Positions 55,389 to 64,000 of a stretch of DNA of 64,000 nucleotides are shown here, piece by piece; position 1 is the first letter of the stretch; each line of letters opens with the position of its first letter. Source of the stretch: Pseudomonas sp. G.S.17 (GTDB lineage: Bacteria > Pseudomonadota > Gammaproteobacteria > Pseudomonadales > Pseudomonadaceae); the NCBI RefSeq assembly GCF_038096165.1, contig NZ_CP151076.1, forward strand, positions 558,001 through 622,000. Reading direction: 5' to 3'. The position numbers and the translations under genes were made by a program. Below the pieces are notes generated by a model, which did no database searches, had not been told where the DNA came from, and saw nothing but the letters and a program-made list of their open reading frames with translations.

Positions 55389-55401
55389 GTAGTAAAACTA
55401 C
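55389..55401. promoter_or_regulatory. aceE upstream operator 2
   Basis: GTAGTAAAACTAC repeats the same half sites 52 bases further upstream, five helical turns from operator 1, so two dimers would bind on one face of the DNA. Confidence 0.45.
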
Positions 55402-55608
55402 AGGTAAGCGTCTAAAACGCTCCTGTCAGGTTGTGAGATAAATCGTTACCGTTAGTGATAATCAAATATTTTTGGACTAAAAACCGATGCTGGCTGCTAC
55501 AAAAATCACTATTGCAGCAATTTATGACTTTTGTTCGACAGTCCTGCAAGTGACGTGGATCTTGACCTCACGGCACCCAGCCCCACGCACGCCGATCAAG
55601 GATAGACC

Positions 55609-58566
55609 ATGAGCCTACCTTCGCTGGCCGATTTGCCGGCCATCCTGCTGCCTTTAGTCACTCGGGCACAGCAGTCGTTTCGTACATCTATAGCAACGCT
55701 GCCCGAAGGCAGTGCCGAGTCTTTTAACGCCTGGCCGGAGTCGCGTCGCGAAGCGTTCGACCGGGTTTGCGCGGCGAGTGATTTTGTTGCCGAGCAAATC
55801 TGTCGCGACCCGCAGATGCTGCTGGACCTGGCTGACTCCGGCGAACTGGAGCGTAGCTTTGTTCCTGGCGAACTGCGCGAGCAGATTGCCGGAGCACTGA
55901 CCGAAGCCGTTGGCGAAGATGAGCTGGGGCGTAATCTACGTCGCCAACGCACGCGTCATCAAGTGCGGATTATCTGGCGTGATTTGACCCGCCAGGCCGA
56001 TCTGGTGGAAACCTGTCGCGACCTTTCCGAGATGGCAGACGCCAGCATTGATCTGGCCTGTCGCTGGTTGTACACGCGTCATTGCGAACAATTCGGCACG
56101 CCCACCGGGCGGCGCAGCGGCGAAGTCCAGCAGATGGTCATTCTCGGCATGGGCAAGCTGGGCGCGGTGGAGCTGAACCTGTCGTCGGACATCGATCTGA
56201 TCTTCGCCTACCCCGAAGGCGGCGAAACCGTCGGCGTGAAACGGCCGCTGGATAATCAGGAATTCTTCATTCGCCTGGGTCAGCGTTTGATCAAGGCGCT
56301 GGACCCGATCACCGTCGACGGTTTTGTGTTTCGCGTGGACATGCGCCTGCGGCCTTACGGTTCATCCGGGGCGCTGGTGCTCAGCTTCAATGCGCTGGAG
56401 CAGTATTACCAGGACCAGGGTCGCGACTGGGAACGCTACGCCATGATCAAGGCGCGGGTGGTGGGCGGCGATCAGGTTGCGGGCCAGCAATTGCTCGACC
56501 TGCTGCGGCCGTTCGTCTATCGGCGCTATCTGGATTTTTCCGCCATCGAAGCGCTGCGCACCATGAAGCAGCTGATCCAGCAGGAAGTGCGCCGCAAAGG
56601 CATGGCCGAGAACATCAAGCTCGGCGCGGGCGGCATTCGCGAAGTGGAATTCATCGCCCAGGCTTTTCAGCTGATCCACGGCGGGCGCGACCTGAGCCTG
56701 CAACAGCGGCCGCTGCTCAAAGTGCTGAAAACCCTTGAAGGCCAAGGTTATCTGCCTGCGGCGGTGACCGACGAGCTGCGCGAGGGTTATGAATTCCTGC
56801 GTTACACCGAACATGCGATTCAGGCGATTGCCGACCGGCAGACGCAGATGCTCCCCGATGCCGAGCAGGACAAGGCGCGTATCGCATTCATGCTCGGTTT
56901 TGCCGACTGGCAGAGTTTCCACGCGCAGCTTATGTATTGGCGCGGCCGGGTGTCGTGGCACTTCCGGCAAGTCATCGCTGATCCGGACTCCGATCCTGAC
57001 GATGAGCAAGAGGACGAAGGTGAAGTGGTTGTCGGCGGGGAATGGTTGCCGCTGTGGGAGGAATCCCAGGATGAAGACGCCGCTTGCCGTCAGTTATTGG
57101 CCGGCGGTTTCGTCGATGCCGGCAAAGCGCTGAAGCATCTGGCCGACCTGCGCAACAGCTCGCAGCTGCGGTCCATGCAGCGCCTGGGTCGTGAACGGCT
57201 CGATGCGTTCATTCCCCGATTGCTGGCCCAGGCAGTGGAACACGAGAATCCGGATCTGGTGCTGGAACGTGTGCTGCCATTGGTCGAAGCCGTTGCGCGG
57301 CGTTCTGCTTATCTGGTGCTGCTCACGGAAAATCCTGACGCGCTGCGTCGGCTGTTGACGCTGTGCGCGGCCAGCCCGTGGATTGCCGAGCAAATCGCCC
57401 GCTTTCCGCTGTTGCTCGACGAACTGCTCAACGAAGGCCGGCTGTTCAGCCCGCCGCTGGCGCCGGAGTTGGCGGCCGAGTTGCGCGAGCGCCTGACGCG
57501 CATTCCCGAGGATGATCTCGAACAGCAAATGGAAGCGCTGCGCCATTTCAAGCTGGCGCATCGCTTGCGGGTCGCCGCGTCGGAAATCAGCGGCAGCTTG
57601 CCGTTGATGAAAGTCAGCGATTACCTGACCTGGCTGGCCGAGGCGATTCTTGAACAAGTGCTGGCCCTGGCCTGGCGGCACACGGTTGCCCGTCATGGCA
57701 CGCCTTCGCGTCCGGATGGCAGCCTGTGCGATCCCGGCTTTGTCATTGTCGGTTACGGCAAGGTCGGTGGAATCGAGCTGGGTCATGGCTCGGACCTGGA
57801 CCTGGTGTTCATTCACGACGGTGATCCACAGGCCGAAACCGATGGCGCGAAACCCATCGACAGCGCGCAGTTCTTTACGCGTCTGGGCCAGCGGATCATT
57901 CATTTGCTGACCACCCAGACCAACTCGGGCCAGCTTTACGAAGTCGACATGCGCCTGCGACCGTCCGGCGCGTCGGGCCTTCTGGTCAGTTCGTTGGGCG
58001 CGTTTGCCCGCTATCAGGAAAACGAGGCCTGGACCTGGGAACATCAGGCGCTGGTGCGCGCGCGGGTGTTGGTCGGCAGCCGTGAAGTCGGGCAAGCCTT
58101 CGAAAGTGTCCGCGCCTCGGTGCTCGGTCGCGAGCGCGACTTGCCCAAGCTGCGCCAGGAGGTCAGCGAGATGCGCGCCAAGATGCGCGGCACGCTCGGC
58201 ACGCGGATCAGCACAGCCGGAACCGGCGCCAATGCCTTTTCGGCGGCAGTGCCGTTTGACCTCAAGCAGGACGCCGGAGGTATCGTCGATATCGAATTTA
58301 TGGTGCAATACGCGGCCTTGGCGTGGTCCCGGGAACATCCGGCACTGCTGCGTTACACCGATAACATCAGGATTCTGGAAGGGCTTGAAGAGGCCGGGCT
58401 GCTGCCCGCCACCGATGCCAACCTGTTGCGTGAGGCGTATAAAGTCTACCGCTCGGCCGCTCATCGCCAGGCGTTGCAGAATGAAGCCGGCGTGGTCCGG
58501 GGTGATCAGTTCGAGCCTGAACGGCGTGAAGTGATGCGGATCTGGGGTGAGTTGGGGTTGGGTTAA
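55609..58566 (+). CDS. glnE: Glutamine synthetase adenylyl-/deadenylyltransferase GlnE
   Basis: A 985-residue bifunctional enzyme that adenylylates and deadenylylates glutamine synthetase in response to PII and glutamine. Two nucleotidyltransferase domains are visible: the first with MGKLGAVELNLSSDIDLIFAYPE near 180 and VDMRLRPYG, the second with YGKVGGIELGHGSDLDLVFIHD near 715 and VDMRLRPSGASG. Each is followed by a PII-uridylyltransferase-like helical region. AAGGA precedes the ATG at 55609. It is divergent from aceE. Confidence 0.97.
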   Translation: MSLPSLADLPAILLPLVTRAQQSFRTSIATLPEGSAESFNAWPESRREAFDRVCAASDFVAEQICRDPQMLLDLADSGELERSFVPGELREQIAGALTEAVGEDELGRNLRRQRTRHQVRIIWRDLTRQADLVETCRDLSEMADASIDLACRWLYTRHCEQFGTPTGRRSGEVQQMVILGMGKLGAVELNLSSDIDLIFAYPEGGETVGVKRPLDNQEFFIRLGQRLIKALDPITVDGFVFRVDMRLRPYGSSGALVLSFNALEQYYQDQGRDWERYAMIKARVVGGDQVAGQQLLDLLRPFVYRRYLDFSAIEALRTMKQLIQQEVRRKGMAENIKLGAGGIREVEFIAQAFQLIHGGRDLSLQQRPLLKVLKTLEGQGYLPAAVTDELREGYEFLRYTEHAIQAIADRQTQMLPDAEQDKARIAFMLGFADWQSFHAQLMYWRGRVSWHFRQVIADPDSDPDDEQEDEGEVVVGGEWLPLWEESQDEDAACRQLLAGGFVDAGKALKHLADLRNSSQLRSMQRLGRERLDAFIPRLLAQAVEHENPDLVLERVLPLVEAVARRSAYLVLLTENPDALRRLLTLCAASPWIAEQIARFPLLLDELLNEGRLFSPPLAPELAAELRERLTRIPEDDLEQQMEALRHFKLAHRLRVAASEISGSLPLMKVSDYLTWLAEAILEQVLALAWRHTVARHGTPSRPDGSLCDPGFVIVGYGKVGGIELGHGSDLDLVFIHDGDPQAETDGAKPIDSAQFFTRLGQRIIHLLTTQTNSGQLYEVDMRLRPSGASGLLVSSLGAFARYQENEAWTWEHQALVRARVLVGSREVGQAFESVRASVLGRERDLPKLRQEVSEMRAKMRGTLGTRISTAGTGANAFSAAVPFDLKQDAGGIVDIEFMVQYAALAWSREHPALLRYTDNIRILEGLEEAGLLPATDANLLREAYKVYRSAAHRQALQNEAGVVRGDQFEPERREVMRIWGELGLG

Positions 58567-58578
58567 GCCCGAATCTGT

Positions 58579-58694
58579 TGGAGCGAGGCTTGCCCGCGAA
58601 TCGACCGTAGGAGCGCCCGTAGGAGCGACTTTAGTCGCGAGAGCCTCAATTGCCTCCCGGCTAAAGCCGGTCCTGCAGCAAGCCTCGCTCCAAC
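58579..58694. repeat. Nested REP cluster between glnE and waaF
   Basis: An outer pair GTTGGAGCGAGGCTTGCCCG ... GCAAGCCTCGCTCCAAC encloses CGTAGGAGCG copies with an AGTCGCGAG tail and an inverted CCTCCCGGCTAAAGCCGGTC. One doublet appears to have been inserted into another. Confidence 0.85.
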
Positions 58695-58780
58695 TATATA
58701 AAGCTAAGACAGGGAGGCGTCAGGTTGTGTGGGAATGTCACGCAGTCTGACCGGCCTCCCTGGTCGTTTTTGGAAGAAGC

Positions 58781-59815
58781 ATGAGAATTCTGATCGTTGG
58801 GCCTAGCTGGGTCGGTGACATGGTGATGGCGCAAACGCTGTTCCAGTGCCTGAAACAGCGTTATCCCGAATGCGAAATCGACGTGTTGGCGCCTGAGTGG
58901 AGTCGGCCGATTCTTGAGCGCATGCCAGAAGTGCGCGCGGCGCTGAGCTTTCCACTGGGCCACGGCGCGCTTGAACTGGGCACGCGGCGCAGCATCGGTC
59001 GGTCCCTGAAGGGCCAATACGATCAGGCAATCCTGCTGCCCAACTCGCTCAAGTCGGCATTGGTGCCGTTTTTTGCCGGCATCCCGAAGCGTACCGGCTG
59101 GCGTGGCGAGTTCCGCTACGTGCTGCTCAACGACGTGCGCCCCCTCGATAAAGAACGTTATCCGTTGATGATCGAGCGCTTCATGGCCCTGGCGTACGAG
59201 CCGGGCGCGGACTTGCCGCTGACGTATCCGAGGCCGAGCCTGCGTATCGATCTCGCCACCCGCGACGCGGCCTTGAGCAAGTTCGGTCTGACTCTGGATC
59301 GCCCTGTGTTGGCCTTGTGCCCCGGCGCCGAGTTTGGCGAGTCCAAGCGCTGGCCTGCCGAGCATTACGCACAAGTCGCCGAAGCCAAGATTCGTGAAGG
59401 CTGGCAGGTCTGGCTGTTCGGTTCGAAAAAAGATCATCCGGTGGGCGAAAGCATTCTGGAGCGCCTGATTCCTGGCCTGCGCGAAGAAGCCGTCAACCTG
59501 AGCGGCGACACTTCCCTGGCCGAAGCCATCGATTTACTGTCCTGCGCCGATGCCGTGGTGTCCAACGATTCCGGCCTGATGCACGTGGCTGCGGCGTTGA
59601 ACCGCCCGCTGGTCGCGGTCTACGGCTCCACATCGCCAGCTTTCACGCCGCCGCTGGCCGATGAAGTGGAAATCGTGCGTCTGGGCATCGAATGCAGCCC
59701 GTGTTTTGACCGCACCTGCCGTTTCGGTCACTACAATTGCCTGCGCCTGCTGGAGCCTGAGTCCGTAATCAATGCGCTCTCGCACATGGGCGGCACGCCG
59801 GTGGAGGTTGTCTGA
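58781..59815 (+). CDS. waaF: Lipopolysaccharide heptosyltransferase II (WaaF)
   Basis: A 344-residue GT9 glycosyltransferase adding the second heptose to the LPS inner core from ADP-heptose. It has MRILIVGPSWVGDMVMAQTL, CPGAEFGESKRWPAEHYAQ and VSNDSGLMHVAAAL near 250. First gene of a tightly packed LPS-core operon; waaC begins two bases after its stop. Confidence 0.96.
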   Translation: MRILIVGPSWVGDMVMAQTLFQCLKQRYPECEIDVLAPEWSRPILERMPEVRAALSFPLGHGALELGTRRSIGRSLKGQYDQAILLPNSLKSALVPFFAGIPKRTGWRGEFRYVLLNDVRPLDKERYPLMIERFMALAYEPGADLPLTYPRPSLRIDLATRDAALSKFGLTLDRPVLALCPGAEFGESKRWPAEHYAQVAEAKIREGWQVWLFGSKKDHPVGESILERLIPGLREEAVNLSGDTSLAEAIDLLSCADAVVSNDSGLMHVAAALNRPLVAVYGSTSPAFTPPLADEVEIVRLGIECSPCFDRTCRFGHYNCLRLLEPESVINALSHMGGTPVEVV

Positions 59816-59816
59816 T

Positions 59817-60884
59817 TTGCGGGTCTTGCTGATCAAAACTTCGTCCCTTGGGGATGTGATTCACTGCTTGCCGGCGATCACCGACGCGGCGCGGGCGCTG
59901 CCCGGCATTCAGTTCGACTGGGTGGTCGAGGAAGGTTTCGCGGAAATTCCGACCTGGCATCCGGCGGTGGGCGAGGTCATCCCGGTGGCGATTCGCCGCT
60001 GGCGCAAGAACCTTTGGCAGACGTTCAAAAGCGGCGAATGGCGACGATTCAAACAGCGTGTGCGCGACACCCGTTATGACCTGGTGATCGACGCCCAAGG
60101 CCTGTTGAAAAGCGCTTGGCTGACCCGTTATGTGAACGCGCCAGTGGCCGGGCTGGACAAAAATTCTGCACGCGAGCCGCTGAGCAGCCGCTTTTATGAT
60201 CGGGCCTATTCTGTGGCGCGCGGCCAGCACGCAGTGGAACGCTTGCGGCAGTTGTTCGCTCAGGCGCTGGGCTATCAAGTGCCTGCCGGTTTGGGCGATT
60301 ACGGGCTGGATCGCGAACGATTGCTGGACGCGGATTCGAATCAGGCACCGTTCGTGCTGTTCCTGCACGGCACGACCTGGGCCACCAAACACTGGCCGGA
60401 GCTGTACTGGCGGCAACTGGCCGAGCGCATGCTCGAGCGCGGCCTGCAAGTGCGTCTGCCGTGGGGCAATCCAGCGGAAAAAGCCCGGGCCGAACGTATC
60501 GCCCAAGGGCTGGCTCACGCGGTGGTCCTGCCCAAACTTAATCTGGCTGGCGTCGCCAAAGTGCTGGCCAGTGCTCAGGCGTGCGTCGCCGTCGATACCG
60601 GCATCGGGCATCTGGCCGCTGCGCTGGATGTGCCGACCTTGTCGCTGTTCGGCCCGACCAACCCCGGCCTGACCGGCGCCTACGGCAAGTCGCAAGTGCA
60701 TCTGGCTGCTGATTACCCAGGCTGCGCGCCTTGCCTGCAAAAGAAATGCACCTATCAACCGACGGATGAAGACCGCCGTCAGTTGGATCTGAAACGCGAG
60801 TGGCCAGTGTGCTTCACTCGCTTGAATCCCGAGCGAGTAGCGAGCCAATTGGGCGCGCTGTTGCTGGCAAAGGAACCCGTCTGA
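59817..60884 (+). CDS. waaC: Lipopolysaccharide heptosyltransferase I (WaaC)
   Basis: A 355-residue GT9 enzyme adding the first heptose to Kdo. The alignment to E. coli WaaC begins with RVLLIKTSSLGDVIHCLPA, which puts the start at a TTG (59817) with GGAGG nine bases before it, inside waaF. HGTTWATKHWP and VDTGIGHLAAAL are the donor-site motifs. Its stop overlaps the waaG ATG (TGATG). Confidence 0.95.
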   Translation: MRVLLIKTSSLGDVIHCLPAITDAARALPGIQFDWVVEEGFAEIPTWHPAVGEVIPVAIRRWRKNLWQTFKSGEWRRFKQRVRDTRYDLVIDAQGLLKSAWLTRYVNAPVAGLDKNSAREPLSSRFYDRAYSVARGQHAVERLRQLFAQALGYQVPAGLGDYGLDRERLLDADSNQAPFVLFLHGTTWATKHWPELYWRQLAERMLERGLQVRLPWGNPAEKARAERIAQGLAHAVVLPKLNLAGVAKVLASAQACVAVDTGIGHLAAALDVPTLSLFGPTNPGLTGAYGKSQVHLAADYPGCAPCLQKKCTYQPTDEDRRQLDLKREWPVCFTRLNPERVASQLGALLLAKEPV

Positions 60885-62008
60885 TGCAACTGGCTTTCGT
60901 ACTCTACAAATACTTCCCGTTCGGCGGGCTGCAACGCGACTTCATGCGCATCGCCCTGGAATGTCAGCAGCGCGGGCATCAGATTCGCGTTTACACCCTG
61001 ATCTGGGAAGGCGAAGTGCCGCCGGGTTTCGAAGTGCTGGTTGCGCCGGTCAAGGCGTTCTTCAACCATCGCCGCAATGAAAAGCTCAGCGCCTGGATGG
61101 CTGCGGACCTGGCCAAGCGACCCGTGGATCGCCTGATCGGCTTCAACAAGATGCCGGGCCTGGACGTGTATTACGCCGCTGACGGCTGTTTCGAGGACAA
61201 GGCGCAAAACCTGCGTCACTCGCTGTATCGCCAATGGGGCCGCTATCGCCACTTCGCCGAGTACGAGCGCGCGGTGTTCGCCAAAGACGCGAAAACCCAG
61301 GTGCTGATGATTTCCGAAGTGCAGCAGCCGCTGTTCATCAAGTACTACGACACGCCGTTGTCGCGCTTTCATCTGCTGCCGCCGGGTATTGCTCAGGATC
61401 GTCGCGCACCGCCGGAAGCGCCGCAGATTCGTGCTGAGTTCCGCAAGGAGTTCGGCCTGGCCGACGACGATTTGCTGCTGGTGCAGATCGGCTCCGGGTT
61501 CAAGACCAAGGGCGTGGATCGCAGCCTCAAGGCGCTGGCCGCATTGCCCGCCGAGCTGAAAAAACGCACCCGGCTGTTTGTAATCGGCCAGGACGACCCC
61601 AAAGTATTCCAGCTGCAAAGCGCCACTCTGGGCTTGGGCGATCACGTGACCTTCATGAAAGGCCGCAGCGATATCCCGCGTTTCCTGATGGGGGCCGACG
61701 TGCTGATTCACCCGGCCTACAACGAAAACACCGGCACCGTTCTGCTTGAAGCGCTGGTTGCCGGCTTGCCGGTGCTGGTCAGCGCGGTATGCGGTTACGC
61801 CCACTACATTGCCGAAGCCGACAGCGGGCTGGTGCTGGACGAGCCGTTCGATCAGGCTCAGCTCAATAAGTACCTGAAAACGATGCTTGCCGACGACGCC
61901 ACGCGTGCAGCGTGGAGCAAGAACGGTCTGGCTTTCGCCGATTCAGCAGACCTGTACAGCATGCCGCAGCACGCGGCCGATGTGATTCTGGCGGAGCACT
62001 ACCCATGA
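60884..62008 (+). CDS. waaG: UDP-glucose:(heptosyl)LPS alpha-1,3-glucosyltransferase (WaaG)
   Basis: A 374-residue GT4 enzyme. It has the N-terminal FPFGGLQRDFMRIALECQQRGH acceptor loop and the C-terminal ENTGTVLLEALVAGLPVLVS nucleotide-sugar motif (EX7E). It adds the first hexose of the outer core, on the cytosolic face of the inner membrane. The start overlaps the waaC stop; its own stop overlaps the waaP ATG (ATGA). Confidence 0.95.
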   Translation: MQLAFVLYKYFPFGGLQRDFMRIALECQQRGHQIRVYTLIWEGEVPPGFEVLVAPVKAFFNHRRNEKLSAWMAADLAKRPVDRLIGFNKMPGLDVYYAADGCFEDKAQNLRHSLYRQWGRYRHFAEYERAVFAKDAKTQVLMISEVQQPLFIKYYDTPLSRFHLLPPGIAQDRRAPPEAPQIRAEFRKEFGLADDDLLLVQIGSGFKTKGVDRSLKALAALPAELKKRTRLFVIGQDDPKVFQLQSATLGLGDHVTFMKGRSDIPRFLMGADVLIHPAYNENTGTVLLEALVAGLPVLVSAVCGYAHYIAEADSGLVLDEPFDQAQLNKYLKTMLADDATRAAWSKNGLAFADSADLYSMPQHAADVILAEHYP

Positions 62009-62811
62009 AGTTGTTCCTTGCTGAACCGTTCAAGACGCTTTGGGCCGGACGCGATGCGTTCGCCGAAGTCGAGCGTCTGGACGGTCAGGTGTATCGCGAA
62101 CTTGAAGGTCGGCGCACCTTGCGCACCGAAGTCGAAGGGCGCGGGTATTTCGTCAAGATTCATCGCGGCATCGGCTGGGGCGAAGTCGCCAAGAATCTTA
62201 TTACTGCCAAATTGCCGGTGCTGGGCGCGGGCAAGGAATGGCAAGCCATCGCGCGCCTGAAAGAAGTCGGCGTGCCGACCATGACCGCCGTGGCTTACGG
62301 CGAGCGCGGCAGCAATCCGGCAGCGCAGCATTCGTTTATCGTCACTGAAGAGCTGGCGCCCACCGAAAGCCTGGAAGACGTCAGCATCAATTGGCGCAAC
62401 GAGCCGCCGGAGCCGCGTCTGAAACGCGCATTCATCGCCGAAGTCGCGCGCATGGTCGGCATGATGCACCGCGCCGGGGTCAACCATCGCGACTGTTATA
62501 TCTGCCACTTCCTGTTGCACACCGACACGCCCGTGACCGCTGACGATTTCCGCTTGTCGGTGATCGACCTGCATCGCGCCCAGACGCGCCGGGTGATTAC
62601 CCCGCGCTGGCGCAACAAGGATCTGGCCGCCCTGTATTTTTCGGCACTGGACATTGGCCTGACCCGACGCGACAAACTGCGTTTCCTCAAAGGCTATTTC
62701 CAGCAGCCGCTGCGCCAGATTCTCGCCGAGGAAGCCAGGCTGCTGAGCTGGCTGGAAATGAAAGCCGACAAGCTGTATCAGCGCAAAGTGCGTTACGGGG
62801 ATGCGCTCTGA
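62005..62811 (+). CDS. waaP: LPS core heptose(I) kinase WaaP
   Basis: A 268-residue eukaryote-like small-molecule kinase that phosphorylates HepI of the inner core; the Pseudomonas homologue is needed for viability and also shows tyrosine-kinase activity. YFVKIHRGIGW holds the ATP-binding Lys, NHRDCYICHFLL the catalytic HRD, and VIDLHRAQ the metal-binding Asp. The same length as P. aeruginosa WaaP. Confidence 0.95.
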   Translation: MKLFLAEPFKTLWAGRDAFAEVERLDGQVYRELEGRRTLRTEVEGRGYFVKIHRGIGWGEVAKNLITAKLPVLGAGKEWQAIARLKEVGVPTMTAVAYGERGSNPAAQHSFIVTEELAPTESLEDVSINWRNEPPEPRLKRAFIAEVARMVGMMHRAGVNHRDCYICHFLLHTDTPVTADDFRLSVIDLHRAQTRRVITPRWRNKDLAALYFSALDIGLTRRDKLRFLKGYFQQPLRQILAEEARLLSWLEMKADKLYQRKVRYGDAL

Positions 62812-63545
62812 TGGCGGGTTGGAACCTGGAATCGGCTTACGCCTTTCTCGCCGAGGACTTCGGCAGTCTGGACGCCGTGTTCGCCTTGCAAGGCGAGCGC
62901 CTGACTCGCGACCCATTGTCCGAAGTGATCCGCGTGCAGCGCGATGGTGTGAATTACTACGTCAAACGCTACGTCGGCGCGGGCAAAGGCTTGCGTCGCT
63001 ATCTGGGCCGACCTCGGGTCAAGTCCGAGTGGCAAAACCTCAAGCGCTTCGCCAAATGGGGCATTCCCACGGCGGACGTCATCGCCTGGGGGCTGGAGCG
63101 CAAGGGCGCGTCCTATGATCGTGGCGCATTGATCACCCGCGAACTGCCCAACACCGAAGACTTGTCAGCGCTGGCGCTGCGGAACGATCCGTTGCTGGCG
63201 GATCGCCGGTGGGTCGATGGTGTCAGCCGCCAACTGGCGCGTTACACCCGCGCGATGCACGACCAGCACTTCACCCATAACGATTTGAAGTGGCGCAATT
63301 TGCTGGTGGACGATCAGGCCAAACTCTTTTTGATCGACTGCCCCAACGGCGCTTTCTGGTGGAGCTTCATGCTGCGCTACCGGATCACCAAGGATCTGGC
63401 GTGCCTGGACAAAGTGGCGAAATATCATCTGTCGGCCACCCAACGCCTGCGCTTCTATTTGCAGTATCGGCAGCGAGCGCGGCTCAACGCTTCCGACAAG
63501 AAACGTATCCGCCATATCGTCAGCTTTTTTGAGGGACGCGAATGA
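62811..63545 (+). CDS. LPS core kinase, InaA/WapP-like
   Basis: A 244-residue protein of the lipopolysaccharide-kinase (InaA) family. YYVKRYVGAGKGL, then THNDLKWRNLLVDD with the catalytic HND and FLIDCPNG for metal binding, give a complete kinase site. It starts within the waaP stop (TGATG). By position it matches the kinase gene after waaP in P. aeruginosa, thought to act on core heptose; the exact phosphate site is not known. Confidence 0.88.
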   Translation: MAGWNLESAYAFLAEDFGSLDAVFALQGERLTRDPLSEVIRVQRDGVNYYVKRYVGAGKGLRRYLGRPRVKSEWQNLKRFAKWGIPTADVIAWGLERKGASYDRGALITRELPNTEDLSALALRNDPLLADRRWVDGVSRQLARYTRAMHDQHFTHNDLKWRNLLVDDQAKLFLIDCPNGAFWWSFMLRYRITKDLACLDKVAKYHLSATQRLRFYLQYRQRARLNASDKKRIRHIVSFFEGRE

Positions 63546-64000
63546 CCGATTTCATTGCACAAAGCGACCGGCCTTTGCTGGAACGCCACGGCCTGGCTGA
63601 TTTCCAGTCGCTGTGGGAAGTCCAGCTGGATGCCGTCGATGAGCCCAACACTGGACGCGGCGGCTGGAGCAGCGTGTTTCGTCTGGAGCTGGAAGGCTCG
63701 GGCTTCTATCTGAAGCGCCAGAGCAATTACCTGATGCACACCTGGCATCACCCGTTTGGCGAGCCGTCGTTCTCCCGGGAATTCCGCAATATCAGCCGCT
63801 ACGAAAAGCTCGGTATTCCGGCACTGCACGCGGTGTTTTACGGCGAAGTCAAAATCGGTCCCGAGCGTCGGGCGATCCTGTTGACCCGTGCGCTGGACAG
63901 CTGGACCGATCTGGATACCTTGTTGCAGCAATGGCCGGAACTGACCACGCGCCAGCAATCGGCGATCCTGCAAGCCTGCGGCCAGCTGGCGCGCACGGTC
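63542..64000 (+). CDS. LPS core kinase, InaA family (N-terminal part, runs off the right edge)
   Basis: An open frame from the ATG at 63542, overlapping the previous stop by four bases, to the window end, about 153 residues. It reads MTDFIAQSDRPLLERHGLADF and has WSSVFRLELEGSGFYLKRQSNY with the likely ATP-binding Lys, and SREFRNISRYEKLGIPAL. It is a third InaA-type kinase in a row, matching the WapQ position of P. aeruginosa by memory. The catalytic loop lies outside the window. Confidence 0.85.
   Translation, partial: MTDFIAQSDRPLLERHGLADFQSLWEVQLDAVDEPNTGRGGWSSVFRLELEGSGFYLKRQSNYLMHTWHHPFGEPSFSREFRNISRYEKLGIPALHAVFYGEVKIGPERRAILLTRALDSWTDLDTLLQQWPELTTRQQSAILQACGQLARTV

Noticed and set aside
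1..64000. tRNA, rRNA, prophage or integrative element
   Set aside because: Reading both strands showed no tRNA-like cloverleaf, rRNA segment, integrase or phage structural gene; only the IS110 element, the MITE-like element and the RAYT are mobile.

Overview
The window is chromosomal DNA of a Pseudomonas from the fluorescens/syringae side of the genus. Three things show this: high-GC coding with pseudomonad gene sets (betIBA, cbcXWV and gbdR; msrA, dipA, aceF and aceE; glnE, waaF, waaC, waaG and waaP); many short palindromic REP doublets of several classes in nearly every intergenic gap; and a RAYT (REP-associated tyrosine transposase) sitting among such repeats. No rRNA, tRNA or CRISPR array was seen. 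Both ends cut a gene: mscK on the left, an LPS-core kinase gene on the right.

Layout. 1-3270: mscK and nhaP2, mechanosensitive channel and K+/H+ antiporter, minus strand. 3401-8801: two large tandem paralogues that I read as ADP-ribosyltransferase toxins, each with its own copy of the same promoter and leader. This is the most novel part of the window. 8798-10600: an acyl-CoA dehydrogenase. 11041-17638: a small gene with a structured leader, then the divergent putA/putP proline pair with PutA-type operators between them. 17819-33009: housekeeping and regulatory genes: a PL7 alginate lyase, a REC-PAS-GGDEF-EAL protein, a YgjP-like metallopeptidase, a winged-helix protein, elaA, a periplasmic binding protein, yccS, a YhiN-type flavoprotein, dbpA, an MdtD-like exporter and a TldD/TldE-like pair. 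33086-34840: a MITE-like element inside a REP doublet, then an IS110/IS1111-group insertion sequence lying between two REPs. 34876-44290: choline and glycine-betaine uptake and oxidation (betA, betB, betI, cbcV, cbcW, cbcX) with the activator gbdR. 44413-47436: a small conserved gene, rlmJ, a RAYT inside a tandem REP array, and msrA. 47671-55226: dipA (c-di-GMP phosphodiesterase) and the pyruvate dehydrogenase genes aceF and aceE. 55609-64000: glnE, then the LPS inner-core operon waaF-waaC-waaG-waaP and two more core kinases.

How the genes connect. The put, bet, cbc and gbd genes handle proline, choline and glycine betaine as osmoprotectants or as carbon and nitrogen sources. Candidate control sites are visible: PutA operators, a BetI operator, a sigma-54 promoter before gbdR and Crc/Hfq-type A-rich motifs. 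Two c-di-GMP proteins have complementary defects. The one at 18808 keeps GGDEF and its I-site but has an altered EAL active site; DipA has lost GGDEF (ASNEF) and keeps EAL.

From memory of P. aeruginosa PAO1, mscK, nhaP2, the acyl-CoA dehydrogenase, msrA, dipA, aceF and aceE form one neighbourhood there (about PA5015-PA5022). Here that block is split by a long segment of other genes, and the toxin pair sits exactly between nhaP2 and the dehydrogenase. Function calls rest on reading the translated sequence and recalled family motifs; no database search was run.
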